From positions 124,001-188,000 of the forward strand of contig QANZ01005364.1 of NCBI GenBank assembly GCA_003254925.1: a stretch of 64,000 bases of DNA, in the 5' to 3' direction. Position numbers and translations under genes: made by a program. Below the pieces are notes generated by a model, which saw only the letters and a list, made by a program, of their open reading frames with translations, searched no databases and had not been told where the DNA came from. Below are positions 34,650-54,061 of this stretch, piece by piece (the first letter of the stretch is position 1; every line of letters starts with the position of its first letter). Source of the stretch: Chamaecrista fasciculata (taxonomy: Eukaryota > Streptophyta > Magnoliopsida > Fabales > Fabaceae).

Positions 34650-36741
34650 TATATGTTGAGTAATCATTTAAGATAAGAGTTTCGATATCAAATAAATTAA
34701 AACTTATATGCACGAGCAATAATTCTATATATGAAAAAACTGTCCAACTAAATGACTAATAAAACGAAATAGGCCACCTTAATAATTAATGAAAGGTATT
34801 TGGTATCACAATATATTCTTCAGTACCCTCATTGCAAAGGGCAGCTTTCAAACAGAATATGCAATGTGCTATCTTATTGAAATCACAAATAAGGTTAATT
34901 AATATTCTTAATTAATTAACTTTTGAGACTATTTTCTTTAAATCTAACTATTTCGTCTTGTCATCTTGTGAATTAAATTATTCCATGGCTCGAATTTTTC
35001 AATTAAAACATGCTTTTAAACAGAAGCCAAAATATATAAGGAAGAAGAGCATGCACTAAATCTAGATTAATTAAAGTGGATAATGCATGTCAAAAGTAAG
35101 TGACAGACAAAATATATATGAGAGAGTGTAAATTACATTAATTTTAATTTATTTAAATTATATTAATGTTTTACTTATTCTAGAACTTATAATTATGTTT
35201 TTTAATTTGTTTTTTTTTCAGGTTGGTTAATACTCAAGGTTTAAAAATCCAGATAAGTTCAAACTTCAAAGTTTAATGGCCGGTAATAATTAAATAAAAA
35301 AATATTTAATTTAATACAATAAAAATAAGCTAACAAATATAAAAAATATAAAATAAATTTATAAGACTTAAACTTAATCAAGTGAGAAAATGAGATGAAA
35401 AAAATAGTGATTAGTTATTAAACTAAAAAGTAGCAAGTTACGTACTATTTTGAGCCCAAAGTTAGTAAAGAAAAATAAAATTCCTTAAAATAGCATCAAA
35501 TTAATCTATAAAGGCAAAATAAGAAAAAGAAAAAAAAATGTTGTAAGACCAACAAGTGTTTGGTGGAGTAGTTGACGAGTTATCTCTTAGGAAGATGACA
35601 TAAGTTCGATCTCTAGAGCTGACATTGTTGGGAGGGTTCAACCGTATCGTTTCTGATGTCTGAATGAGATTAGTTTTCGCTTAAGCCGTTACACGAATAG
35701 GCAGGAGAAACTTATGGTTTAACAAAAAAAAAAAGAAAATATTGCCAAACTAGTTCAATTGCAAATATCGATTCACTCAAATTTTGATTGATTCTTTTTA
35801 AGGATTATTTTGTGATCATCTTAGATTGGGAAACTTGTCGATTCTCAATCTTACTAGTTACTCAGGTTTGATTTTTTCAACCTTGGTTAATAGAGCTAAT
35901 TTTATACACAAGATAATAATTGATTTTTTTTCAACTAACAATAAAGATAAAAAAATTAGATTATATATATATATTATGAGACAATAAGTTAAAAACATTA
36001 TATCAAATGTTGAAAAGATGAAGTTTAATTTCTGAAAGAAAAAGAATAATAAATATATTTACGTTAAAATTTAGGAAAATTTAGTATAATTATTTCTAAA
36101 TTTAAAGACTTGTGGTATTTATTGAATAAAAATCTAGGAGGTCCATGGACCTCTTGATTAGGTATCACCAAAATTAGAATTTTTAATGAGAAAGTTTGCC
36201 TACATCAAATATATGTGTGCTACAGAAAATAATTAATGATGAGATGACATGAAGGGGCCGTTTTCAATCAAAAGGTTGATATTGCATTTGTTTTTATGCA
36301 TCCTTACCTATCACTTAAAAAATTATTTTTAAATTAATCCACACATTTCTCCTACTTATCATAGGCCCCACCATTCACATCCATATCCAACTTAATTACA
36401 TTTCCACACCACACATTTACAATTCAATTTCTTCAAATATTGCGATTGTAATTTCAATGGCCAATCCCTTCACCTCATCTTTTAAATGTTCCTCTTTAAA
36501 AAAATAGCTAAAATGGATATTTAATTGAATGCAATTTGGCAGGCTTTCTTAATTATTTCTCAATTAAGTCCTTATCTATCCCTTTTGTTTAAATTCAATT
36601 CTGGGTTGTCCATGACAGCATGAACTAAATTGTTAATGACCAATCCAATTTGAGTACAATATTATCAATGCTCGTTTAAACAGGTCATTTTTTTTTAAAA
36701 AATTATGCTTAGTTTATTTTAAATAAGATAATGTCAATAGT
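34650..36741. other. Intergenic with a possible SINE
   Basis: AT-rich sequence. At 35563-35725 the plus strand has tRNA-like boxes ('tggtggagtagttgacg', 'aagttcgatctct') followed by a 110-bp body and an A-rich end, resembling a plant SINE. No gene was recognised. Confidence 0.4.
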
Positions 36742-37141
36742 TATATATTAAAGTAAATTACACTTTGGTACCCTGTGGTTTGGTCATATTTCACTTTGGT
36801 AACCCTTAGTTTAAAAAATGACACTTTGGTACTCTGTGGTATTCTCTATTAACACTTTGATATCCTTTGGAGCTATTTTGTAATTTTAACCATAATAAAT
36901 TTTGCAAAATTTACATATTGACCCCAAAAAATTTTCAGAAAATTACAAATAGGTCTTTTGATACATATTTAATTTTTGAAAATTTTGTTATGGTTAAAAT
37001 TACAAAATAGCTCCAAAGGGTACCAAAGTATAAATGGAGAATACCACAGGGTATCAAAGTGTAATTTTTTAAACCACATGGTACCAAAATAAAATATGAC
37101 CAAACTACAGGGTACCAAAATATAATTTATCCTATATATTA
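36742..37141. mobile_element. Foldback MULE-MITE, ACTTTGGTACCC family
   Basis: The element is 36751-37132. The left arm 'taaattacactttggtaccc' is inverted at the right as 'gggtaccaaaatataattta'. An exact 9-bp repeat TATATATTA flanks it (36742-36750 and 37133-37141). Its centre carries a second inverted pair around 'caaaatttacatattgacc'. Confidence 0.85.
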
Positions 37142-37278
37142 AATATATTTCTTGATATAAACTTTGTCTGCTTTGTGTATTCGAAAGCTAAGTGAAACTC
37201 AAACTCATTTCTGATTAAAGCTTCGTTTAGTTTTGTAAGTTGAGCTTAACATATTATTTGAGAAGTCAAACTTGGTAA

Positions 37279-37975
37279 TATTATAAGGGCAAAAGACTCT
37301 TTCCTGCCCCTAATATTTGGGATCAGTTTTAGTTATGTCCTCAACGTTTATTTTGTGTCAGTTATGCCCCCAATATGAAACATTGGTGTCAATTATACCC
37401 CAACTTCAATATTTTTTGGGCCAAAGTCCTATTTTGGTCCCTCAAGTTTGCTCAAACTTCTGTTTTGATCCCTCAAATCTCCGACGAACTTTCCGGCGAG
37501 ATACACGACGGCCCTGACGACTACGAAATCTCCTAATACAAGGTTTTTTGACCGTCTGAGTTCAATGGCGGCCTTCATTTTGCGAACAAATTACCACAAA
37601 TATTGTTTTCAGCGATTGCGTAATTTTTCGGCGACTATGTAATTTTTCGGTGGCTTGCCAGTCATTTTTTCACAAAATGGAGGCCGTCATTGAACTCAAG
37701 AGGTCAAAAAACCTTGGATTAGGAGTTTTCGTAGTTGTCAGGACCGCCGTGTATCTTGCCGGAAAGTTCGCCAGAGACTTGAAGGATCGAAATGGAACTT
37801 TGAGCAAACTTGAGGGACTAAAATAGGACTTTGGCCCAAAAAAATTGAAGTTGGGGTATAATTGACACCAACATTTCACATTGGGGACATAACTGACACA
37901 AAACAAACGTTAAAGGTATAACTAAAACTGACCCCAAACGTTAAGGACACGAAAGGGTCTTTTGCCTATTATAAG
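37279..37975. mobile_element. Foldback MITE with another family's foldback as its core
   Basis: The element is 37288-37966 (679 bp), with ends GGCAAAAGAC and GGTCTTTTGCC and exact 9-bp flanks TATTATAAG (37279-37287 and 37967-37975). The core 37419-37836 has the GGCCAAAGTCC ends of a different family. That core is not flanked by a direct repeat: its flanks continue the outer palindrome ('ccccaacttca' on one side, 'tgaagttgggg' on the other). The two families have merged into one hairpin. Confidence 0.85.
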
Positions 37976-38957
37976 TAAAACTTTAGTTTTACCTTAAGTA
38001 CTCATTCGATCAGACTCTTTACTGATAAGTCACAATTTGATTTGTAATTTAATTTGAAAATAATCATTTTATTTTTAAATAATGTGTATTATATTAAAAT
38101 ATAAAATGGTTTATTTTATTTAATTAGATATGATAAACTATTTAGTATGATGACCTAATTGTCAACTATACCTAACATATTTATATATATTACCAACTCA
38201 AATAAAAGTGACAATAAGTTAGGACGAACATCTTAGCTTATAGGGTTATAATAAATTAATTAATTGTAAAGCAAGATAATCAAAGTGTGGTACATAGGAT
38301 TCCAAAGTCCAAACCATCCCAACTTAACAGATTTCTTTATCCACAAGCTCAACTCATTGCCTTCAAAACCAGTTTTATAAGGAAAGAACATATATATGCA
38401 TATAAAACGGGAACCAACTTGAACTGTTTAATTTACGCAATGGATTCAATTTATTGTACATGAAAACAATAAAGAAAAGAAAAGCAACTTGTCATAATTA
38501 AATCTTTAATAATATACAAATAGAATAGGAGTTTCCGTCATTAGATCCAACAACGTTTGGTGTACGTTTCCTTCGAAGAAGATATTGCCTTTTGTTATAT
38601 AAAAAAAAAGTTGAGATATCGCTGTTTTTGGTTTCTTTTAAATGTAACATTTTGAGACTTCCTTGAAAGCAAAAGTAACGATATGTATTATATATGTTGT
38701 AACTTATAAGTCCTCACTCTAACAACTTTATCACTTTCTGTATTACTAATTCAAATTCATAATTTGATTTTGCTGGAACCACTTCAAGTGTTTAGTATGA
38801 AGACTTTATTCCATAATCCCACTGTTAATTAATTCAAGCAAAATTCGATAACTTATAAATATATTACTCCTCTTTATGTATATATGTAGACACTATTTAT
38901 TACTCCTAGTGGTTTACTTTTGAGAATTATATTCTTAAAAATGTGAATATAAAAATA
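37976..38957. other. Intergenic; left part of a duplicated region
   Basis: AT-rich sequence. Blocks near 38640-38770 ('gagacttccttgaaagca', 'tctgtatta-ctaattcaaa') recur at 45258-45370. Confidence 0.5.
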
Positions 38958-39653
38958 TATGTTTGGATGAGTTAAAACAGTCCTGAGATTATTTTATAAT
39001 ATTCCCATGAATATTACAATATTGTGTTTGGTTCAACTTTGATAATCCTAGGAATGTTTAATACTTTTCCAAATATGTCATTGACTTTTTATTCTCAAAT
39101 AATAACTTATCAAATGTAGAAATTCTCTAAAACAATTCATGAAAATACCTGAAAAAAAATGTGTTTTGTTTCTACATCATAAAAAATAATTCTACCATAT
39201 AATTAAAATTTTTAAATAACATTAATAATTTATAAAAAAATACGATTTCAAAACATAATGACCATAATTCTTAAAATAAAATAATCTAAAAAAGTTACCG
39301 CTTAAAACATAACTAACATAATTGTCAAAATATAACTTAATTAGTTAGGTTTGACAAAGAGAATAAAATTATATAAGAAATGGAAAGAGATTGTCTAATA
39401 AAATTTAATTAGCTAGATTTAATAAGAATAAATTAGTCATTTTAGGTGGACCAAAATAATCTCATGTCATGGGATTAGACTAATCTCACCCTCTAGGATG
39501 GGACTAAAAAATAGTTATTTCATGAGATTATGCTACTTCTTGAAATATAATATTTCTAAAACTAATTTTTTAATCCGCGTATTAAAAACAGTATTAGCCT
39601 ATACCAGAACTCTTAATCTCAGGACTATTTTTTCAATCCATATACCAAACACC
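38958..39653. repeat. Probable MITE with 'tgtttgg' ends
   Basis: The left end, 'atgtttggatgag...agtcctgagatta', is inverted at the right as 'taatctcaggact...ccatataccaaaca'. Further inverted 'tgggatta' motifs lie inside. The target duplication could not be set, so the superfamily is open. Confidence 0.5.
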
Positions 39654-40073
39654 CTCCTTTCTTATGTCTTTATCATATCATGTTCCTTGCGTACTCATTT
39701 AATTATGAAAAGTGCTTTACAAAAAGTCACTCTGTAAAGTGTAAACTATTCTTGCAAAGCATTTTTTCCAAAAATTTTTGACGATCAAGGTAAGATTTTT
39801 AACTAATTTTATTTAGTTTATTATGAATAATGTAATTAAGAAAAATATTAATGACTGGAGAATGTAAATAGCCGTGTTTAAATATATAATCCGTAATAAA
39901 TAGAAACATTATAACTATTGATTTTTTTTTACCAAATTATAACTATTTATTGAATATTAGTGAATGAGGCATGCTTCATTTAACTCAAATATTACAATTA
40001 TACTATTAAAAAAAAAATTACAACCACCATTTTTGTTTGGGCTTGCACCATTCTACATGTGTACATGTGATAT

Positions 40074-40583
40074 TTTTATTTACGTCAAAATTTCAAATTC
40101 GTCCCTTATGTATATGATAGATTTCAAATTGATCCCTTATGTTTTATTTACTTCAAATTGATCTTATATATTTTTATAATTTCTCAAATTGGTCCTAAAC
40201 CTTCATTCGATACACAACTTAAACTTATTTGCTAATAATATCAACTGAGCAAAAAAAAATTCTTCAAAAGTTAACATATAATTTCGAACTTGAAACAAGA
40301 AAGATATGACCAACTTCACTTGTTTGACTGTGAAACGAGCTATTCAATTTTGGAACTCAATTTGACCTCATTTGTTGACAATCCCAAAAGAAATTCGCAA
40401 CTCTAAAATTTGTCGCATTTAAACTTGAAACGAGAGATATTAACTACATTAACCATTTTTGGGACCAATTTGAGAAATTATTGAAATATGTAGGACTAAT
40501 CTAAAACAAATGAAATATAAATGATCAATTTGAAATTCACCTCATACATAAGGAACTAATATGAGGTTTTGACTTTTTCTTTA
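40074..40583. mobile_element. Foldback MITE related to the GGTCAAAGAG family
   Basis: The element is 40083-40574. 'gtcaaaatttcaaattcgtccc' at the left is inverted at the right ('ggaactaatatgaggttttgac'). The flanks TTTTATTTA and TTTTCTTTA match at 8 of 9 positions. The core shares 'gtgaaacgagc' and 'tttgacctcatttgttgac' with 33576-34640. Confidence 0.7.
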
Positions 40584-41152
40584 TGTAAACATTCACTTAC
40601 TCTGTAAACATACTAATAATAATACAACCGAATTACAGAAGAGTTTTTTCTTTCCATTTTCAATTTTTCTCTTTTATTCAGTGTGTTTTCTCTCACTTTA
40701 TATAGTACTAGTTTATTATTATTCATGATAAGTCTACTGCTAATGTGAAAGAAATTCAAAATATAAGAAAAAAAAACCCACAAATACGGGTGAACACAAG
40801 TTGAATTAGATCGAATTGAAAATGAAATTTAAACTGACTTGCACTTTAACCATTTTTTTTTTCAAAAAATTTCTCAACTCAAATCAACCTAACCTATAAG
40901 TAATTGGATCAGTTTAACGACTTGAAAACTAAAACCAACCTAACCCACACATGTGGTTAGGGTCGATTTTGAGACTTGAAGCATTCCTCACTCTACATAA
41001 TGTGACAGAACAAAAGCTAAATTTTAAAGAAAATTTCTATTAGATTGGTGAATCATAAAGAATCTCCATTTCACTAGAAATTGCTTACAACGTAGTTAAG
41101 AATCTCCTTGGTGTCATACAATCATATTCATATATATAGTATTGCAATGCAA

Positions 41153-41392
41153 TTACCTAGAAGAGAAAATCCAAAGAATCAAAGCACAGAGGATGAGCAC
41201 AAGAGGAATGAGGTGAATGGCATTTTCAGCAGGAGGCTTATGATGAACAAGAGGGGTTTTGTTCTTGTTAACATCATCAGATATTGGCAACAACCATTCA
41301 TCATTACTATTTCCCATTTTCATAGCTGCTGTGCCTGAAAATTTCATCATCAACTCTTCTGATGCTTTGGTGATGCTGGAAGATCTCTGCAT
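41153..41392 (-). CDS. Small tail-anchored membrane protein, unknown function
   Basis: A 79-residue frame starts at ATG 41392. The N-terminal 55 residues are polar (QRSSSITKASEEL, NSNDEWLLPISDD). The C-terminus is a single hydrophobic segment (about 58-76, IHLIPLVLILCALILWIFS) ending in SSR, the layout of a tail-anchored protein. The join PAENAIHLIPLVL is a motif I associate with a family of small uncharacterised plant proteins, which argues for a real gene. An in-frame ATG 11 codons earlier (41425) is possible, but QRSSS fits the family better. No function can be given. The related segment at 45.2-46.2 kb lacks this frame. Confidence 0.7.
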   Translation of the reverse strand: MQRSSSITKASEELMMKFSGTAAMKMGNSNDEWLLPISDDVNKNKTPLVHHKPPAENAIHLIPLVLILCALILWIFSSR

Positions 41393-42737
41393 TTTGTGTG
41401 AAGGAAGAAGAAGAAGGAGATGCAAACAAAGAAATGTGAGGTAATGAAACTGTAATTATCAAGATTGCGACAAGATAATAGTTGAAGCAAATGGAGTTTT
41501 ATTATATATGCATAAACCTCAGGCTGAGAGGCAGAAAAGTTGAGGATTTGACTTTGAAATTCAGAGGCTTTTGCTTGCAGTTTACTGGTGCATCTTGAAA
41601 AGTAATTGAAAGATTGAAAGCTTGTAGAGTAAATAAAGGGATTGCATGTGCAGGCATTAAAAAGCACCATGTGAGAAGCTACTTATCTCACGATGCATGT
41701 TATACAACTTGTAGATAATTAACCTATAAATTAGTAACTAGTAATGTAAGCACTCAAAAGATTGACTCAACTAATGAGAAGAGATAGTATATATCATTAG
41801 TTGAATTAAACTATAGAACATTTTGAGGATAAAATATTAAATCTACCAGCACCTATAGGTAAGTGGGAAGTATCACTTGGAAAGAAAGAGGAGGTTTAGA
41901 CAAATAAATAATTCTGTATACACCTCTGACAGTAATACTAAAGAAATGAAAATCAGTTTAGCAAGTGACACTGGGAAGTAAGAAATATTACATAAGATGA
42001 AAAAAGAAGCTAGGAAAAAATAAAACCAGCTAGCTGATTTGCTAATCAAGGTTGAGCAACTAGGTGAAAGAATTGGAACTTGCAAGGTGCAAGGAGGAGT
42101 GTAACCCGTGAATTAGCCCGTTAATTTTATCATCTTTTTTTATGTATTATTTTATTTATAATTAGTTCACTTAATTTTTAAATAATATTCATTATTATTT
42201 TTCAAGTGTGTATATGATTATTGGTTATTTTTTCATAAAAGTATATATAGTTATATGAAATTAAGAATTTATTTTACAAATCCTTATTTACATTTTTTAA
42301 TTAAATGATAATGAAAATAATGAATAAAGAATTGATTGATGATATTCATACTCATATTATGAAAGTATACATTGTCTTATTAAATAATAAAAATTTAAAA
42401 AAAAAGGAGGTTGGTTGGTGGTTCGACCCGTAACCCACCACTAGCAAGTTGGGTTGAAATTTTTCTAGCTCGCAAAAAACTAGACTCATTTAATCCGGCC
42501 CGTTTAACTCGCAACCCATGGTGGGCCGAGTAACCCGTATTGACAACTATGAATTGATACCCTCTTCGTTGTCCTCGTCCTCTTCGCTTTCAAACTCGGC
42601 CATTCATCCTCTCCTCTCTCCTCTCTTCCTCCTCCCTTTTCATAATAATGTTATTCCCATTCTTTTTCTCAAATGTTCACTTTATATACATTTTCAATTA
42701 CGCTTTGAAGTTTGAACTCTTTCCTCATTCATCAACC
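41393..42737. other. Intergenic; duplicated block and a possible hAT-type repeat
   Basis: 41770-42015 is a diverged direct copy of 46015-46235. At 42100-42550, 'gtaacccgtgaattagcccgtt' and 'gggccgagtaacccgtattgac' resemble the ends of common plant MITEs whose ends spell 'gggttaacccgt'. Borders are unclear. On the minus strand, 41521-41670 is open, but no domain was recognised. Confidence 0.4.
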
Positions 42738-44463
42738 TCAAGGATTGGACTGGTGGTCATAGTTATTGTTACCATCATCATTAGAAACATACTTGCTCCA
42801 GAACCAATGTGACTTCCATACTTTGTTCATCTCTTCAATAGGGATGTTCTTTGTCTCGGGGAGGAATAGTGTAATGAAAATGGTCATTATAAATACAAAC
42901 ACGGCAAAAAAGAAGAAGAGGCCAAACTTCAAGTGACAAAGCATTGCGAGGAAGAGTTGAGCAATGACAAAGGTGAATAACATGTTGACAGCAACATTGA
43001 CAGCTTGTCCTGCAGATCTAACTTCGAGAGGGCATATCTCACTAGGCACCAACCAACCTAAGGGTCCCCAAGACCAAGCGAATGCTGCAACATAAGCGCA
43101 GATTAAGAACAGAAGGAAGTTGGCTTCTCCTTTGCTAAATGAACCTTCACCATTGACTCCAAATTTCAAAGCTATCATGACTCCCACCAAAATCTAAAAC
43201 CAAATAATAGTATTGCATTAATAACTAGTAATTCTAAGAAATATTTAATGTGAGCCATTAGAAATTGAATACTAAAATATCATTTATATAATACCTGACA
43301 AATAAGCATTTGGATTCCACCTTCAAGGAACAAAATCCTTCTCCCAAACTTGTCTACAGAGAATATGGAAACCAATGTGGCCAAGACATTGACACCACCA
43401 CTGATAACTGCAGACATGAGAGCAGCATCATCACCGAAGCCAAGAGTTTTGAAAAGGACAGGTGCATAAAACATAATGACGTTGATCCCTGTAAGTTGTT
43501 GGAAAAATGGAATCAAAGAGCAGAAAGTAAGTTGAGGCCTATAGTTAGATTGAGATATATTTTTCCATGGGTGTGCCACTTGCTTAGCTACTTCACTGGC
43601 ATTAATGAGATCTTGGAGCTCTTCATCAACATTTTGGGTGCCACGAATCTTTTGTAACATTTTCTTGGCTTGATCATGATGCCCTCTTTCAATCATAGAG
43701 TTTGGTGTCTCACCCAAAAAAAGAGATCCGAAACATAGTAATAATGCAGGAACTGCTCCTAGACCTAAAGAAATCCTCCATCCATTTTGATGCTTTGCAG
43801 TCCAATAATTAATGAGGTTTGCAATCAAAATGCCAATTGTTATCATCATTTGGAATCCCATGTTGAGTGCTCCTCTAATATTTGTTGGAGCCATTTCAGA
43901 TAAGTATACGGGAACAGACTATCAAGATAGGAAAGAAGACAAATTAAGCTATGAAACACCATAGAAGAAGCACTTGAAAAATTAGAACAATAATGTTTAC
44001 TTACTTGATTACAATATCCCACACCAAAACCAAGCAATATACGACCAATAATGAGCATGCTGATATTCACTGCAAAGCCATTCAACAATGCACCCACAAG
44101 GAAAAATAATCCACCTAAAAACATTGACGGTTTACGACCTAATATTTTTGTGGTAATGGAAGCAAAGAAAGAAGCTATCAGTGCTGCAAGGTATAAGGAA
44201 GAGGTGAATAATGTAAGGAGTTCGTTATCAAATTTGCAGTATGTGTTTTCATGGCTAAGTCCGTCCTTCATTTGTTTATACACGGTGGGGAAGAACTTGA
44301 CCAAGAATGGGTCCATCGACGTTACTCCTCCTGTAATCCCTAAATCATAACCAAAGAGGAGTCCTCCCATGGCAGCTACGAAGCAAGTGGCCAACACAAA
44401 AACTGTGACTTTCCCTTCATAATGTCTAGCTTTACTTTGATCAACAAAAGCTCCTCCTGCCAT
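42738..44463 (-). CDS. STP-type sugar transport protein (H+/monosaccharide symporter)
   Basis: Three exons, 44463-44005, 43918-43295 and 43193-42738, join in phase 0 with GT-AG introns to give 512 residues, normal for the family. It starts MAGGAFV, as most plant STPs do. Visible features are [14 protein letters not shown] with D40, equivalent to the proton-binding Asp of STP10; GRILLGFG with R141; [14 protein letters not shown] for sugar binding; [18 protein letters not shown]; and [13 protein letters not shown]76 in the lid loop and C447 before HLKFG match the lid-disulfide pair of STP proteins. Twelve membrane segments are expected. The protein should import hexoses with protons across the plasma membrane. 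Which STP orthologue it is cannot be settled by eye. Intact, with no frame damage. Confidence 0.94.
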
Positions 44464-47322
44464 CTTTCAAATAAGAATATCACTTTGTGTCTCTCTTTTC
44501 TTATTAAAACCTTTTTGCTTTCTCTACATTTCAATTAGTACCATGCATCAATTATATAGGATTCACAATTTTCTGATGATGAATTTTGTCGATTGGGAGC
44601 AGTTTCAACAAACTATATAAATCAATCTTAAAAAACAACATTGGGTCTTTTCAAACGTGTTAAATGATAATAGTGTCTTAAATTAGAAATTTTTATCTAC
44701 AAAGTTTAGTATCTACTTGTAATCATATCAATATATCCCATTAAATGATTAATTCTTTAACTACAACTTTGTTGTAGATATTAACAACCTTTAAAATTAT
44801 CCAATAACTATTTTGTTATTTTTAAAATTTAGATTACAAGTAGATAATCAACTAAAAGGGTAACATTTCTATTGAACTAAATGACATCATACTTTCTATA
44901 TTAGGTTAGAGAGTATGTGGAAATAGAAGAAAAATGGAGGGAAGAAAGAAAAAAATAATGGAAGGAAATATGATGGCATAAGAAATTGAAGCTTTTTAAT
45001 TAAATTACATACAATGGGGATTTTAAATTAGCTAAATTAGTCCTCCCAAACGACGCCATAGAACAAAATTAAAGGAGTTAGAATTATCTTATCAAACGCA
45101 CAGTTTCACTATAAGTGGTATAGGCAACATGACACAATCTTAAACGATAGATTAAACGAACGGTAGTGATTAGACAAATTACAAGCAGAAATTTACTGTG
45201 AAGAACTACAGGGGACCCAATTTCGATATTGCTATTTCTGCCTTCTCTTAATGTAACATATTGAGACTTCCTTGAAAGCATTACAATATGTTTGTAACTT
45301 GTAAGCCATCACTCACTCTTAACAACTTTACCATATTCTGTATTTACTAATTCAAACTCATAATATTAGACCTAATTAATATCCTAAAAATCAATTCCTC
45401 ATCTAATCAACGTACTCCTCCAATCCTCCAAATGTTTTTTTCTATATTGAAATCACCCTAGGTAGCTTAACATGAAGACATTTTTCATCTCACTATTAAT
45501 TAACTCGAACAGAATATCAGTCTCTATTTACTACCTTAATCTGTGTGTATATTCCACTCGATAACTTTTATAAATATATTGCATTTAGGTACATCTTTAG
45601 ACACTCTTTCTCACGCTTAAGTCCCAAGTCTTTATCATCTTTCTCGCATACTAATATAATTACAAAGGATTACGTTGTAAACCATTCTTACAAATTTTCT
45701 TGAAAAATTTTCAATGATAAACAAATTTTATAGAATTTATTATGAACCATATAATTAAGAATAATCAATCAAAAAATGCTGGCGCATGTTTGATAAAATA
45801 ATAACAAATTATTTTATCTCATGAATTATAACTTTACGAGAAAAAAAAGTCTGAAATGTAAATAGCCGTATTTAAATTTACTGTGAAATAAATAGCAACA
45901 TTATCGTGATCATGAGAATAAAATTGATTGAGCATTATCGAAGGATTAGGTTTCACTAAACTCAAATATTATTTGTTTTAAAAAAAAACTCAAATATGAC
46001 AAACGAACTCAAAAAATTGACACAACTAATGTGAAGAAATAGTATGTTTCGTTAGTTGAATTAAATTATGGAACATTTTGAGGATAAAATATTAAATCTA
46101 CCAACACATATGTGAGTGGGAAATATCACCTGGAAAGAAAGAGGGAGGAAGTTTAGAGTTTAGACTAATAAATTCTGTATACATCTCTGGGAAGTGAGAA
46201 ATATTACAGAAGTGAGAGAAAAAAGAAAGCTAGGCTCAGTACAGCAGCAGCTTGAGCTAAAACTTTCTCATAATTTTCTGTTCTTAAATAAAAGAAACAC
46301 TAAATCCTACATGAGCAGCAGTTCAAAAGAATCTAAAATTAGATTGCACCATTTTATTCTATTTCCCTCCACTATAAATGGCCAAATAGAAAAAATGTAA
46401 TCCTTTAGTGAAACACCAAAATACATATCCTCATAAGTCATAACCCCTATTTATACTTGTTAATACAAACAACAGTGAAACGTCAAGCTTTATATAACAT
46501 TAAGGGCCACAACTTCATATTGAAACTAAGAAAAAAAGAATTAACATGATGGAAGTCAATGGACAGTGAAACACATTTGTTGAACAAAGTCCTTGCGTCG
46601 CAAACAGACACTTGGAGGAACCAAAATTGAAGTAAATCTGAGCAACTGCTTTTCTTCTCTTTCCTTTACCAGAATGATCATTGAACCTAAGAATAAGATA
46701 ATTCTACAGTAACATTAGTTGACAAATCATATTATGGTCATTCTGCAAGATGAAAATGAAAGGCAGAAATTTAAAATAATAATAATCAAGTTTTTTGATA
46801 AAAAACATAAGATGTAAAAAAATATCAGAAAAATTCAATTTTGAGACGTTGAGATGTATAAATACCCATGTTTCACTTTTTTCACCAGAAAACTTTGATA
46901 ACAATCACCGAAAAACTGCACATAAGGTTTCCCTCTAAAGTTTAAATTATACATTCACATCAGAGATTACGTTATGTTATTGTTTCCACATTGTGTTTGC
47001 TTCATATCAATAAATCCCCCATGTAATGGTCACTTGGATTCTCACTTAAGTAACCGATGCTGAATGACTATTTCATATAATGTGTCACTGAACTATCCTA
47101 GATAAACAATTTTGTCTGTACTCTAGTTGTGAGCAAGGATGCATGTTGCGCCGAGACTTTCATACTGGTGTCGGTGTCTGTTTAAAGTGCTTGTGACTGG
47201 AAGAATAGCATTAAGCTAGAGCTGATAAAGTGTAACTACATATTTCACAATTCCAAAAACATCGTGGGCTGTGAAAATCTACCTGAAGTGAAGTTTGAAG
47301 TCCACAATAACGATCATCATTG
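44464..47322. other. Intergenic between STP and PRMT10; duplicated segment
   Basis: The first 800 bp is the STP upstream region. 45245-46240 contains blocks in the same order and orientation as 38640-42015: 'gagacttccttgaaagca', 'gtaaatagccgt', and 'gaacattttgaggataaaatattaaatctacca'. 46240-47322 is the PRMT10 3' flank. No other gene was recognised. Confidence 0.5.
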
Positions 47323-53936
<6,614 letters not shown>

Positions 53937-54061
53937 GTCGGTCACGCAGAGGAGTGAGTGAGTAGCGTGGAGCTTTCAACGGTTCAAACTTCAACTTCTC
54001 ACTTTAGCTCTAGGGGCTAGGGCAGTGTTCTCCGTAACACATAATGTGTTTGTTTCTTTCT

